From an uncultured Collinsella sp. (GTDB lineage Bacteria > Actinomycetota > Coriobacteriia > Coriobacteriales > Coriobacteriaceae): DNA of 20,323 nucleotides. The notes under the pieces were generated by a model. That model made no database searches. It saw only the letters and a list, made by a program, of their open reading frames with translations, and was not told the origin of the DNA. Each line of letters begins with the position of its first letter. The first letter of the stretch is position 1. Position numbers and translations under genes: made by a program. Shown piece by piece: positions 1 to 6,114 of the stretch. The DNA lies in NCBI GenBank assembly GCA_900544725.1, contig UQWK01000037.1:1-20323 (forward strand), read 5' to 3'.

Positions 1-64
1 ACAGGGCAAAGCTCCTGCCAGGAGGGGTTGGCGTCGCGGTAAACTATCTTGTATTTCGACATTA

Positions 65-313
65 CTACACCTCGGGCAGGGCGTCTTCGTCCCTTTGTGC
101 GCTGGGCGCCGGTGCCGCTCGGTCGGGCAGAGCGCAGACGATCAGGCCGACCATGAGCGCCGTGCCGAAAAGGCCGATGAACCAGAGGATTCCCGCACCA
201 TTGGTGTAATGCCCCTTGGCCCTGGCAATCTTAACGAGCTCCGCCACGCCGCAGATGTTGGCGGCGATCGCCAGGAAAGGCAGGAAGAAGATTATCAGCT
301 CCAGGCTTCTCAT
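65..313 (-). CDS. Small two-helix membrane protein, unknown function
   Basis: I do not recognise this 82-residue protein. It has two hydrophobic stretches, about residues 4-24 and 42-62. A short basic, polar loop with K28, R31, K33 and H35 separates them, and the C-terminal tail is Ala/Pro-rich and acidic, so a two-pass inner-membrane protein is likely. The frame stays open upstream to 565, but the ATG at 311-313 is preferred. It is the first Met directly before a hydrophobic segment, and a purine-rich AAGGGA sits about 6 nt upstream on the coding strand. The gene is divergent from the pilin-like gene across about 210 bp, so the two may share a control region. No catalytic motif is visible. 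The coding call is moderately sure and the function is unknown. Confidence 0.6.
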   Translation of the reverse strand: MRSLELIIFFLPFLAIAANICGVAELVKIARAKGHYTNGAGILWFIGLFGTALMVGLIVCALPDRAAPAPSAQRDEDALPEV

Positions 314-399
314 TTTTGGTCCCTTCTTCTCGACCACCCGCTTCGACACCGGCGGTCCTCCGTTACTTCCGACATCACCAATTCTACTGTCCTCACCTG

Positions 400-423
400 C
401 GAATTTGTTGAGCAACAAATTCG
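400..423. repeat. Perfect inverted repeat, 10-bp arms, 4-nt loop
   Basis: CGAATTTGTT at 400-409 and AACAAATTCG at 414-423 are exact reverse complements around GAGC. It lies about 87 bp from the minus-strand start and 102 bp from the plus-strand ATG at 526. No T-run follows on either strand, so it is not an intrinsic terminator. An operator for a dimeric regulator of the divergent pair, or an RNA hairpin in a leader, is inferred. Confidence 0.5.
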
Positions 424-472
424 ATTGTGTGAGCGGTCGGTTGAGCTGCGCAGACGTTGACCTAATTACTCT

Positions 473-487
473 TTGCCGCTGCGGCAA
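473..487. repeat. 15-bp palindrome (7-bp arms)
   Basis: TTGCCGC at 473-479 and GCGGCAA at 481-487 are exact reverse complements around one T. It lies about 40 bp before the first possible pilin start. It could be an operator half-site pair or a short leader hairpin. No function can be assigned from sequence alone. Confidence 0.35.
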
Positions 488-525
488 GACCAGCGCAACT
501 TTTTGGAATAGTCCTACGCTCGGCA

Positions 526-1509
526 ATGTATCTGCAAACCCTGAGCGAAGGGAGCTGCAATGCATGCAGCGGCAATTTCGCCTCGGGGGGGGTCGCTCGT
601 AGGGCGGTCTATCTCCGAGGCCAATCGATTATCGAGTACGTACTGATCATCGCCGTCATCGGCTTGGTTATCGTGTTCGCGGGACCCGGCGTGGCCGGAG
701 CCATCCGAAACCAGTTCAATCTGGTCGGCAATACGGTGAACAACGGAACCAGCGGCGGCGTCGAGAGCGGTGGAGCAACCGGTGGCGGCTCCACTGGGGC
801 CGATTCCACGACCGTCCAAGCGGCTGTCGCCAAGGACGCGAAGGACTGGACGCTCGAGGAGCAGAAGGCCGTGGCGGAGGACATCGCCAAGAATGGCACG
901 GCTTCTCCCGCATACGCCAAGGCGAAGGCAGCGATGGATGCGGGAACGAAGTTCTCCGTCAAGCTCACGAACGGCAAGACCCTCGAGTATCGTATCGTAG
1001 GCATCAACCACGACGACCTCGCCGACTGCTCGGGCAAGGCGGGTCTGACGTTCGAGGCAACCAATAACGTACTGGGCGTTCAGCGCACGAACGCCACGGA
1101 TTCGAATGTAGGCGGCTGGGAGAAATCAGAGCTGCGCGGACGCCTCAACTCTGGTGACCTCTGGGCGCTCCTGCCGGCCGAGATCCAGTCCAAGGCGAAG
1201 GCAGTCACGAAGATGACCGACAACAAGGGCGGCGGCAGCGCCGGCACTCCCTCGGCCACGACCGATAAGGTCTTCCTCCTCAGCTCGACCGAAGTCTGGG
1301 GGGACATGCAGTCCGACGGCACCCAGTACGAGTACTACAAGTCCAAGGGCGTGACGACGTCGAACTATTCCGGGGCTTCGTCGAGTGGCGATCACTGGAC
1401 TCGCTCCGTGCGTCCGAGCTATTCCACGAACTTCTGCTATGTCATTAGCAGAGGCGACTACAACAGCGCGCCGTACGCCAGCTACGTGCACCCCGCTTTC
1501 TCCTTCTAG
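526..1509 (+). CDS. Flp/Tad-type pilin-like protein with DUF6273-like C-terminal domain
   Basis: This 327-residue surface protein has a prepilin-type N-terminus. A basic leader ends at G32. The mature part would begin Q33-S-I-I-E37-Y38, with Glu at +5 and Tyr at +6 as in Flp/Tad pilins, followed by a hydrophobic helix (about 39-60). A Gly/Ser/Thr linker spans about 70-95. The rest resembles DUF6273, with a WEKSELR segment near 198-204, FLLSSTEVW near 250-258, W291-T-R-S and a terminal HPAFSF. It is far longer than a normal Flp pilin, so a pilus-associated adhesin or minor pilin is likely. No Tad assembly gene is present in the window. The ATG at 526 has no clear ribosome site. Better-placed ATGs at 560 and 564 lie in other frames, and a G8 tract at 585-592 could switch between them. 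A strong terminator follows. Confidence 0.8.
   Translation: MYLQTLSEGSCNACSGNFASGGVARRAVYLRGQSIIEYVLIIAVIGLVIVFAGPGVAGAIRNQFNLVGNTVNNGTSGGVESGGATGGGSTGADSTTVQAAVAKDAKDWTLEEQKAVAEDIAKNGTASPAYAKAKAAMDAGTKFSVKLTNGKTLEYRIVGINHDDLADCSGKAGLTFEATNNVLGVQRTNATDSNVGGWEKSELRGRLNSGDLWALLPAEIQSKAKAVTKMTDNKGGGSAGTPSATTDKVFLLSSTEVWGDMQSDGTQYEYYKSKGVTTSNYSGASSSGDHWTRSVRPSYSTNFCYVISRGDYNSAPYASYVHPAFSF
551..566 (+). promoter_or_regulatory. Ribosome site and two out-of-frame ATGs before the G8 tract
   Basis: AAGGGAG at 548-554 is followed by ATG at 560 (5-nt spacing) and ATG at 564 (9-nt spacing). Neither is in frame with the pilin ORF when the tract has eight G. Frame arithmetic puts ATG 560 in frame with nine G (or six) and ATG 564 in frame with seven. 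As sequenced, ATG 560 gives about 28 codons and ATG 564 gives 12 codons before a stop. This is the best ribosome site near the start of the gene. Confidence 0.5.
585..592 (+). repeat. G8 homopolymer, candidate phase-variation tract
   Basis: Eight consecutive G lie 59 bp inside the pilin ORF, between the candidate starts and the prepilin cleavage site. Poly-G tracts of this length within surface-protein genes are a known substrate of slipped-strand mispairing. In this read the frame is open from ATG 526. Gain or loss of one G would transfer the pilin frame to ATG 560 or ATG 564 respectively. Confidence 0.55.
1393..1509 (+). other. Candidate diversified C-terminal tail of the pilin-like protein
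   Basis: Residues 290-327 follow the W-x-R-S motif and run to the terminal HPAFSF. They are dense in Tyr, Asn, Ser, Asp and His codons ending in C or T (AAC, TAC, AGC, GAC, CAC, TAT). That pattern is expected where AAY codons of a template have been mutagenised by a diversity-generating retroelement. I see no reverse transcriptase and no template repeat in the window, so this is only a resemblance. Confidence 0.3.
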
Positions 1510-1520
1510 ACAATTTGTCT
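1508..1520. repeat. Palindrome overlapping the pilin stop codon
   Basis: AGACAA at 1508-1513 and TTGTCT at 1515-1520 are exact reverse complements around one T. The left arm overlaps the TAG stop at 1507-1509. It lies 20 bp before the terminator stem. Confidence 0.4.
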
Positions 1521-1539
1521 AATAAGTCTACATATGGAT

Positions 1540-1574
1540 AAAGGCCCGCGCAGGATAGCGCGGGCCTTTCTTTT
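1540..1574 (+). terminator. Rho-independent terminator of the pilin-like gene
   Basis: A perfect 12-bp GC-rich stem (1540-1551 with 1558-1569), with AGGATA as loop, is followed by TTTCTTTT. It starts 30 bp after the pilin stop codon. The left arm begins with AAA preceded by ATA, so weak action on the minus strand is also possible. Confidence 0.9.
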
Positions 1575-1764
1575 GGCGGTTACTCGAACGATTTGATCTT
1601 TGTGGCACAGGTAATCGATTTGAGGAGAATTGGGGTCATACAGCGGCTCTCAGAGCGTCTGCCGCACTCCCCCGCCATTTCCTCTGCGTCATCGTATAGA
1701 GCCCATCCTGGTTAGCGTTTCGTTGCAATAGCCCACTTGCCCACCGATCAAGTGAACTACTGGA

Positions 1765-1832
1765 ATAAATACAGCGACACGCTTGTTCGTTACAATCGCT
1801 ATATCTGTGTAAATCGCCGCGATAAATACAGC
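1765..1832. repeat. Direct repeat ATAAATACAGC, 57-bp spacing
   Basis: The 11-mer ATAAATACAGC occurs at 1765-1775 and 1822-1832. Downstream of each is a TCGC/GCG-rich segment with a GTAAAT or GTAGAT word. A looser third unit begins near 1880. This could be a decayed tandem repeat or a set of binding sites. Confidence 0.4.
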
Positions 1833-1848
1833 CCTTACTCGGCTGTAT
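1826..1848. repeat. Inverted repeat, 8-bp arms, 7-nt loop
   Basis: ATACAGCC at 1826-1833 and GGCTGTAT at 1841-1848 are exact reverse complements around CTTACTC. The left arm overlaps the second ATAAATACAGC copy. No T-run follows, so it is not an obvious terminator. Confidence 0.4.
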
Positions 1849-1962
1849 ACCAGCTACGCGTATGTAGATTCATATCGCGTTAATAAATCGGCTCAAGTGC
1901 GTGCAAAACGCGCAAGTAGCCGCAAAAGGCGATTATCGCGTAGGTAGATTTTTGGCACCCTG

Positions 1963-1992
1963 TTGCTTAATCAAAATTAAGCAATTGCTTAA
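1963..1992. repeat. Nested palindromes TTGCTTAA / TTAAGCAA
   Basis: TTGCTTAAT (1963-1971) pairs exactly with ATTAAGCAA (1976-1984) around CAAA. The same right arm forms a perfect 16-bp palindrome with the next copy, TTAAGCAATTGCTTAA (1977-1992). Three half-sites in 30 bp could bind a protein or form alternative structures. It lies just beyond the T-run of the tRNA-Pro terminator. Confidence 0.5.
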
Positions 1993-2025
1993 AACAAAAA
2001 AGGTCAGGCACTAAGTGCCTGACCT
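1991..2025 (-). terminator. Rho-independent terminator after tRNA-Pro
   Basis: A perfect 11-bp stem (AGGTCAGGCAC at 2001-2011 with GTGCCTGACCT at 2015-2025) with a TAA loop is followed on the minus strand by TTTTTGTTTT (1991-2000). It lies 9 nt beyond the 3' CCA of tRNA-Pro and closes the long minus-strand gene run. Confidence 0.92.
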
Positions 2026-2034
2026 GAAAACTTC

Positions 2035-2111
<77 letters not shown>

Positions 2112-2150
2112 AAGCTTTTGTTTGTTGCTCTGCTCTCGCTCGCAACAGGG

Positions 2151-2183
2151 AGTATATTAACCCGAAACTTTGACCTTGTGCAA
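2151..2183 (-). promoter_or_regulatory. Candidate promoter of tRNA-Pro
   Basis: On the minus strand TTGCAC (2178-2183) is followed by the AT-rich block TTAATATACT. TAATAT (2154-2159) is 18 nt away and TATACT (2151-2156) is 21 nt away, so the better -10 sequence has poor spacing. The site lies about 40 bp before the tRNA 5' end, and no other candidate is visible in the gap after coaBC. Confidence 0.45.
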
Positions 2184-2191
2184 GAACTTTT

Positions 2192-3403
2192 TTAATTATT
2201 TTTGAGCAAGTTCAGAATTGAATCTGCGAGCTGGGGTTTTGTTAGCACGGGAAGTTCTTGCGTGACCGTTGCGCTCACAATCCAGGCCTTGTTGGTGTCG
2301 GTTCCAAAGCCCGAATCCGCGCGCGAGACGTCGTTGGCGATAATCGCATCGCAGCCCTTGCGGGCCAATTTACGCTCGGCGTACTCCACGACGTTATCGG
2401 TCTCGGCCGCAAAGCCGATCACACAGCGTTCGCCCTTCTGACGCGAGAGCTCAGCCAAAATATCGACGGTCTCGACAAGCTCGATACGATCGAGGCGCTC
2501 GTTGGACTTTTTGAGCTTATGGTCCGCGGGGGCTGCGGGCGTGTAGTCGGCGACGGCGGCCGCGCAAATGGCAGCGTCAGCCGTCTGGAAGGCGTCCAGT
2601 GCCGCCTGGAGCATCTCTGCGGCGGTCTGCACGCGCACGCACTCCACGCCACGAGGGGTATCGATCGACGTCGGCCCCAGCACGAGCGTGACGGCCGCGC
2701 CGCGGCGTGCGGCCTCCCCCGCCAGGGCGATGCCCATCTTGCCCGACGAGCGGTTGCCGATAAAGCGCACCGGGTCGATCGGCTCGTGCGTGGGGCCGGC
2801 CGTGATGACGATCCGCTTGCCCGCCAAGTCTTGCGGCGCGGGATTGAGCACCTCGCAGACGGCCTCGACAATGTCCTCAGGCTCGCTCATGCGCCCCGTG
2901 TCCACGTCGCCGCAGGCTAGGTAGCCGCTACCGGGGCCAACCACGTGGACACCGCGCTCGCGCAGCGTAGCCATGTTGGCCTGCGTGGCCGGCGCCTTCC
3001 ACATGCCATTGTTCATGGCCGGCGCGATCACGATCGGTCGCGGCGTGGCAAGTAGCGTCGTGGAAATGAGGTCGTCGGCGATGCCGTTGGCCATCTTGGC
3101 GATGATATTGCCCGTTGCGGGCGCCACGACCACCAGGTCGGGCTCCTGAGCGAGCGAAATGTGATGGATGGGGTCGGAGGGGTCGTCGAACAGACCCACC
3201 GCGACCGGCTCATTGGTGAGCGCGCGGAAGGTAAGCGGCCCCACAAACTCCGTTGCATGCTCGCTCATGACGACCTTAACGCGTGCGCCGCGCTTTTGCA
3301 GCAGACGTACGATGTTGCACGACTTATAGGCGGCAATCCCGCCGGTAATGCCCAGCAGGATCGTTTTTCCCTCAAGTTGCATTGAATTGTCGGGTGCCGC
3401 CAT
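2192..3403 (-). CDS. coaBC: Bifunctional phosphopantothenoylcysteine decarboxylase / phosphopantothenate-cysteine ligase
   Basis: This 403-residue cytoplasmic enzyme carries out two consecutive steps of coenzyme A synthesis. The C-terminal CoaB half joins cysteine to 4'-phosphopantothenate using CTP, and the N-terminal flavin-dependent CoaC half decarboxylates the product. The CoaC half (about 10-185) shows the GGIAAYK nucleotide loop (21-27), the active-site His81 in HISLA, PAMN (128-131) and Cys164 in the lid segment LACGDVDTGRM. The CoaB half (about 194-400) shows the dimer motif NRSSGKMG (217-224), AAVADY (282-287) and KLKK (296-299). Length is normal for the family. The ATG at 3403 has AAGGAAG about 9 nt upstream. 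An internal Met8 is possible but less well placed. It starts 4 nt after the zinc-ribbon gene and is the last protein gene of the run. Confidence 0.97.
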   Translation of the reverse strand: MAAPDNSMQLEGKTILLGITGGIAAYKSCNIVRLLQKRGARVKVVMSEHATEFVGPLTFRALTNEPVAVGLFDDPSDPIHHISLAQEPDLVVVAPATGNIIAKMANGIADDLISTTLLATPRPIVIAPAMNNGMWKAPATQANMATLRERGVHVVGPGSGYLACGDVDTGRMSEPEDIVEAVCEVLNPAPQDLAGKRIVITAGPTHEPIDPVRFIGNRSSGKMGIALAGEAARRGAAVTLVLGPTSIDTPRGVECVRVQTAAEMLQAALDAFQTADAAICAAAVADYTPAAPADHKLKKSNERLDRIELVETVDILAELSRQKGERCVIGFAAETDNVVEYAERKLARKGCDAIIANDVSRADSGFGTDTNKAWIVSATVTQELPVLTKPQLADSILNLLKNN

Positions 3404-3407
3404 CGTT

Positions 3408-4127
3408 TTAAGCTTCCTTGCTCGGGAGCACCAGCAGACGGTGGCAATACGGGCAGTGCGTGATCTCGCTACCGTCGTGGTTCAGGTCGCTCATGGACGA
3501 TGCCTGCAGCGCGGTGTGGCAGACCGTGGGGATGTTGCCCTGGATGGTCTCGACGGCCAAGCCGCGGAACTGCTTGAGCAGACGCTCGTAGTCGGTGAGC
3601 ACGTCGGTCGGCAGCGTGGCGGCAAGCGCAGTGCGCTCCTTAGTGGCGGCTTCGATCTGAGCCCGCAGGTCGGCAGCCTTGGCGCGAGCGGCCTTGGTAT
3701 CGGCCTTCACGCCCTCCTCGAACTTGGCGATGATGGCCTGCGCGCGAGCCTCGCGGTCGAGCGCCTCCTTATGCGCGACGACGACGTCCTTGCGGGTGTG
3801 CTCGATCTTGTCCAGGCGCTTGGCCAGGGTGGCGAGCTCGTTCTCCAGGTCCTGCACCTCGCGGTAGTCAGAACCGTCAACATGGCGCTTCTTGGCGGCC
3901 TCGATGGCGTTGTTGGTCTGGATCTCGGTGGTGTTGAGATCGTCGAGCTCAATGTCCAGGTCCTTGCGCTGGGCGTAGAGCTTGGTCATCTCGGACTTGA
4001 GCTTCACATAGGTCTTGCGCTTGGAAGCGAGCTCCTTGAGCTCCGGCATATTGGCAAGTTCGCTCTTGTTGCGGGCGAGCTCCAAATCGATCTGTTGCAG
4101 CTTGAGTAGCGTAGCGCCGGCGCTCAT
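3408..4127 (-). CDS. Coiled-coil protein with C4-type zinc ribbon (DUF164/zf-RING_7 family)
   Basis: The protein has 239 residues. About 1-185 is an almost continuous charged coiled-coil hairpin rich in Lys, Glu, Ala and Leu. The C-terminus (about 198-235) is a zinc ribbon with C203-H204 and C225-P-Y-C228. Family members usually carry two CxxC pairs. Here the first Cys of the first pair is replaced by Pro200, leaving three Cys and one adjacent His. The molecular role is not settled for most members. The frame is open to 4163, but ATG 4125-4127 is preferred because AAAGGAGAG lies 5-6 nt upstream and the ATG overlaps the Nif3 stop in an ATGA. That overlap suggests translational coupling to the Nif3 gene. 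Confidence 0.85.
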   Translation of the reverse strand: MSAGATLLKLQQIDLELARNKSELANMPELKELASKRKTYVKLKSEMTKLYAQRKDLDIELDDLNTTEIQTNNAIEAAKKRHVDGSDYREVQDLENELATLAKRLDKIEHTRKDVVVAHKEALDREARAQAIIAKFEEGVKADTKAARAKAADLRAQIEAATKERTALAATLPTDVLTDYERLLKQFRGLAVETIQGNIPTVCHTALQASSMSDLNHDGSEITHCPYCHRLLVLPSKEA

Positions 4128-4933
4128 AAGTTCTCTCCTTTTGTCACAGTCCACCATTGGCAAGAATTCAATATTTTAATCGTTTGACGGGGGTCGACCC
4201 CGGCGTCAACCGCAGAGTTCATCAAGATATCCACGAACGGCTCCTCGGAGCGGTCGTGGCCGAGCAGGATTACGCCCAGGCCACGCAGGGCAAGGTCCTG
4301 CGCCACGTGGTAGCCAGCTTCTCCAGTCACAATAACATCTGCGCCTGCGGCGATGGCAAGCTCACCAAAATCGCCGAGGGAGCCGCCCAGAATGGCAACG
4401 GTGCGGCACGGGTGCTCGGCTTCGCCCCATACGCGCGGGTCACTGCCATAGGTCGTGGCGGCACGATTGGCGAGATCGCGCAGGTTGCAGGCGTCATGGA
4501 GGGTCGCAAGTGCGCCCAGACCGGTGAGCTCAGGCTCGTCCACATGCTCCAGCGAGCTCATGGGTTCTGCGCCCAGCAAATCGCTCAGGCGAACGCGCGC
4601 TTCGTGCGAGCGGTCCAGGTTGGTGTGAAGCGAGATGATGCTCACGCCGCAACGAGCCGCTTCGTACAGCGCAGCGCTGCACTGGGGACGTGCGGAATCG
4701 GCCGGACAAAAGGCCTCGGGCGCCTTGATATAGATGGGATGATGAGTCAGCAGCACGTTGGCGCCCGCCTCGAGAGCGCGGTGCACGTTGGCCTCGGTCG
4801 CGTCGAGTGCGCAGGCAACACCGGTGATCTTTGCAGCGGGATCTCCCACAGATAGCCCAACATGATCCCAGCCCTCGGCGTCCGCCTTGGGGTAGCGCGC
4901 CAGCAGCGCACGTTCAAGCTCGGAGACGATCAT
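4124..4933 (-). CDS. Nif3-like dinuclear metal-centre protein (YbgI/YqfO family)
   Basis: This 269-residue protein belongs to the Nif3/YbgI family, toroid-forming proteins that bind two metals. Their reaction is not well established, and GTP cyclohydrolase I type 2 labels in databases are doubtful. Metal-site residues are visible: H64-H65 in LTHHP, D107 in HTNLD (103-107), and H226 with E230 in GHDRSEE. The GEAGYH segment (204-209) also fits the family. There is no PII-like insertion between the two halves, so it resembles the short YbgI form. The start ATG (4931-4933) overlaps the stop of the cysteine desulfurase by 4 bp, and its stop overlaps the next gene by 4 bp. It is thus translationally linked on both sides. 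Confidence 0.92.
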   Translation of the reverse strand: MIVSELERALLARYPKADAEGWDHVGLSVGDPAAKITGVACALDATEANVHRALEAGANVLLTHHPIYIKAPEAFCPADSARPQCSAALYEAARCGVSIISLHTNLDRSHEARVRLSDLLGAEPMSSLEHVDEPELTGLGALATLHDACNLRDLANRAATTYGSDPRVWGEAEHPCRTVAILGGSLGDFGELAIAAGADVIVTGEAGYHVAQDLALRGLGVILLGHDRSEEPFVDILMNSAVDAGVDPRQTIKILNSCQWWTVTKGENL

Positions 4934-6108
4934 GCGGCACCTACGATCGAGAGCAGCACACTTGCAAAGTCGTCCAGATCGCTCGGATCCACGCGGTCAT
5001 CGAAGGAAATGCGCAGTGCGCCCAGTGCCTGCTCGCGACCAATGCCCATGGCGCTGAGCACGTGGCTCGGGTCCATGTTGCCGCTCGAGCAAGCCGATCC
5101 GGCCGAAACCTCAAAGCCGGCGGCATCGAGCTTGATGATGAGCTCCTCGGAGTCCATGCCGTCGACGTAGATTGAAACCATACCTGGCAGACGATCGGCC
5201 TGCGCGTAGTCGCCCATCGTGGCGTGAATGCGAGGATGGGCCGTAAGCGTGGCGTAGAGCTTATCGGACAAGGTCTGCAGTTCCGCGCGCTCCTGGGCCA
5301 CGTGGGGCGTCAGAGACGAAGCGGCGGCAGCAAATGCGAGCTGCGTGCGCAGGTCCTGCGTGCCGGCGCGACGGCCGGCCTCCTGTCCGCCGCCAAAGAT
5401 GCGCGGACGCAGCGGCGTGCGGCTCTTAAGGTAGAGCGCGCCGGATGCCACAGGGCCGCCGATCTTGTGCGCGGCAACGGTCATGGCATCGACGTCCAGC
5501 TCAGTGACATCGAGCGGAATATGCAAGTAGCCCTGGATGGCGTCGGTATGAAACAAGGCACCGACAGCATGTGCGGCGGCGGCCAGCTCGCGGATGGGCT
5601 GCACCACGCCGGTCTCGTTGTTGGCGACCATAATGCTCACGAGCGCCACGTCGTCGCCAAGCAGCTCGGTGAGTGCAGCGGGCTCAACGTAGCCCGCACG
5701 GCAGGGCTGCACCAGGTCGACGGTAAAGCCGGCGGCACGTAGCAGCGGCAGGTTGTCCAGAATCGAATCGTGCTCGATGGCCGAAACGATGACACGATCG
5801 CGCTTGCGATCGCGCTGACGAGCGCCCTCGGCAAGACCGAGCAGTGCCAGCTGGTTGGCCTCGGTACCGCCGTTGGTAAGGATGATCTCGGACGGGCGAA
5901 CGCGTGCGCCAAAGCTGCGCGCGATCTCGCGACGGGCAACTTCCAGGCGTGCGGCGGCCTTGCGTCCGAGCGAATGTAGCGAGTTGGGGTTGACGCCGGC
6001 AAGCTCGCTGTCGTCGTACTCGCGCTGCGCAAGGAGCGCCTCGGCGCGCATGGGCGTCGAGGCGGCATAGTCAAGATTCACGGGTATGCGGTTTTGACCT
6101 GCGGTCAT
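4930..6108 (-). CDS. Cysteine desulfurase (NifS/IscS-like class V aminotransferase)
   Basis: This PLP enzyme takes sulfur from cysteine as a protein-bound persulfide and releases alanine. It supplies Fe-S cluster assembly or tRNA thiolation. The 392 residues show the GGTEAN loop (80-85), His113, Asp189 in HTDAIQ, the PLP lysine K215 in AAHKIGGP, RRAGTQD (246-252) and the persulfide cysteine C340 in SAGSACSSG (335-343). The short active-site loop and ACSSG signature fit group I (IscS/NifS), not SufS. No scaffold (IscU/SufU) or thiouridylase gene is adjacent, so the sulfur acceptor cannot be told from this window. GGAGG lies about 11 nt before the ATG, near the end of rpe, with a 6-nt gap between the genes. 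Symbol left blank because NifS, IscS and IscS-like paralogues cannot be separated here. Confidence 0.93.
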   Translation of the reverse strand: MTAGQNRIPVNLDYAASTPMRAEALLAQREYDDSELAGVNPNSLHSLGRKAAARLEVARREIARSFGARVRPSEIILTNGGTEANQLALLGLAEGARQRDRKRDRVIVSAIEHDSILDNLPLLRAAGFTVDLVQPCRAGYVEPAALTELLGDDVALVSIMVANNETGVVQPIRELAAAAHAVGALFHTDAIQGYLHIPLDVTELDVDAMTVAAHKIGGPVASGALYLKSRTPLRPRIFGGGQEAGRRAGTQDLRTQLAFAAAASSLTPHVAQERAELQTLSDKLYATLTAHPRIHATMGDYAQADRLPGMVSIYVDGMDSEELIIKLDAAGFEVSAGSACSSGNMDPSHVLSAMGIGREQALGALRISFDDRVDPSDLDDFASVLLSIVGAA

Positions 6109-6114
6109 AAGGGT

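Larger units (their letters stand above)
314..525. other. Divergent intergenic region with two palindromes
   Basis: This stretch separates the small membrane protein gene (minus) from the pilin-like gene (plus). It holds a perfect 10-bp inverted repeat with a GAGC loop (400-423) and a 15-bp palindrome of 7-bp arms around a central T (473-487). A TTGACC at 457-462 has no matching -10 box at 16-18 nt, so I cannot assign either promoter with confidence. The open frames that cross this region look like shadows. Confidence 0.5.
1575..1990. other. Gene-free, AT-richer convergent region with degenerate repeats
   Basis: No credible gene is present between the pilin terminator and the tRNA-Pro terminator. 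Because both flanking genes point inward, no promoter for them is needed here. It holds two exact ATAAATACAGC copies 57 bp apart (1765-1775 and 1822-1832). A third partial ATAAAT lies near 1880, with GTAGATT copies near 1864 and 1944. There is an 8-bp hairpin at 1826-1848 and a strong palindrome at 1963-1992. Composition is clearly lower in GC than in the housekeeping genes. Confidence 0.6.

Noticed and set aside
12..24. Small hairpin CTCCT-GCC-AGGAG downstream of the minus-strand membrane protein gene
   Set aside because: The stem is only 5 bp and only a short TTT follows, so it does not support a terminator call.
95..602. Plus-strand frames of 121 and 128 codons in the first 600 bases
   Set aside because: They are antisense to the small membrane protein gene or run through the divergent control region, with Arg-rich or unstructured sequence and no ribosome site.
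1629..1730. Short TTG-start frame of about 33 codons after GAGGAG
   Set aside because: The ribosome-like site is good, but the peptide has no recognisable features and a TTG start in a repeat-bearing gap is weak evidence.
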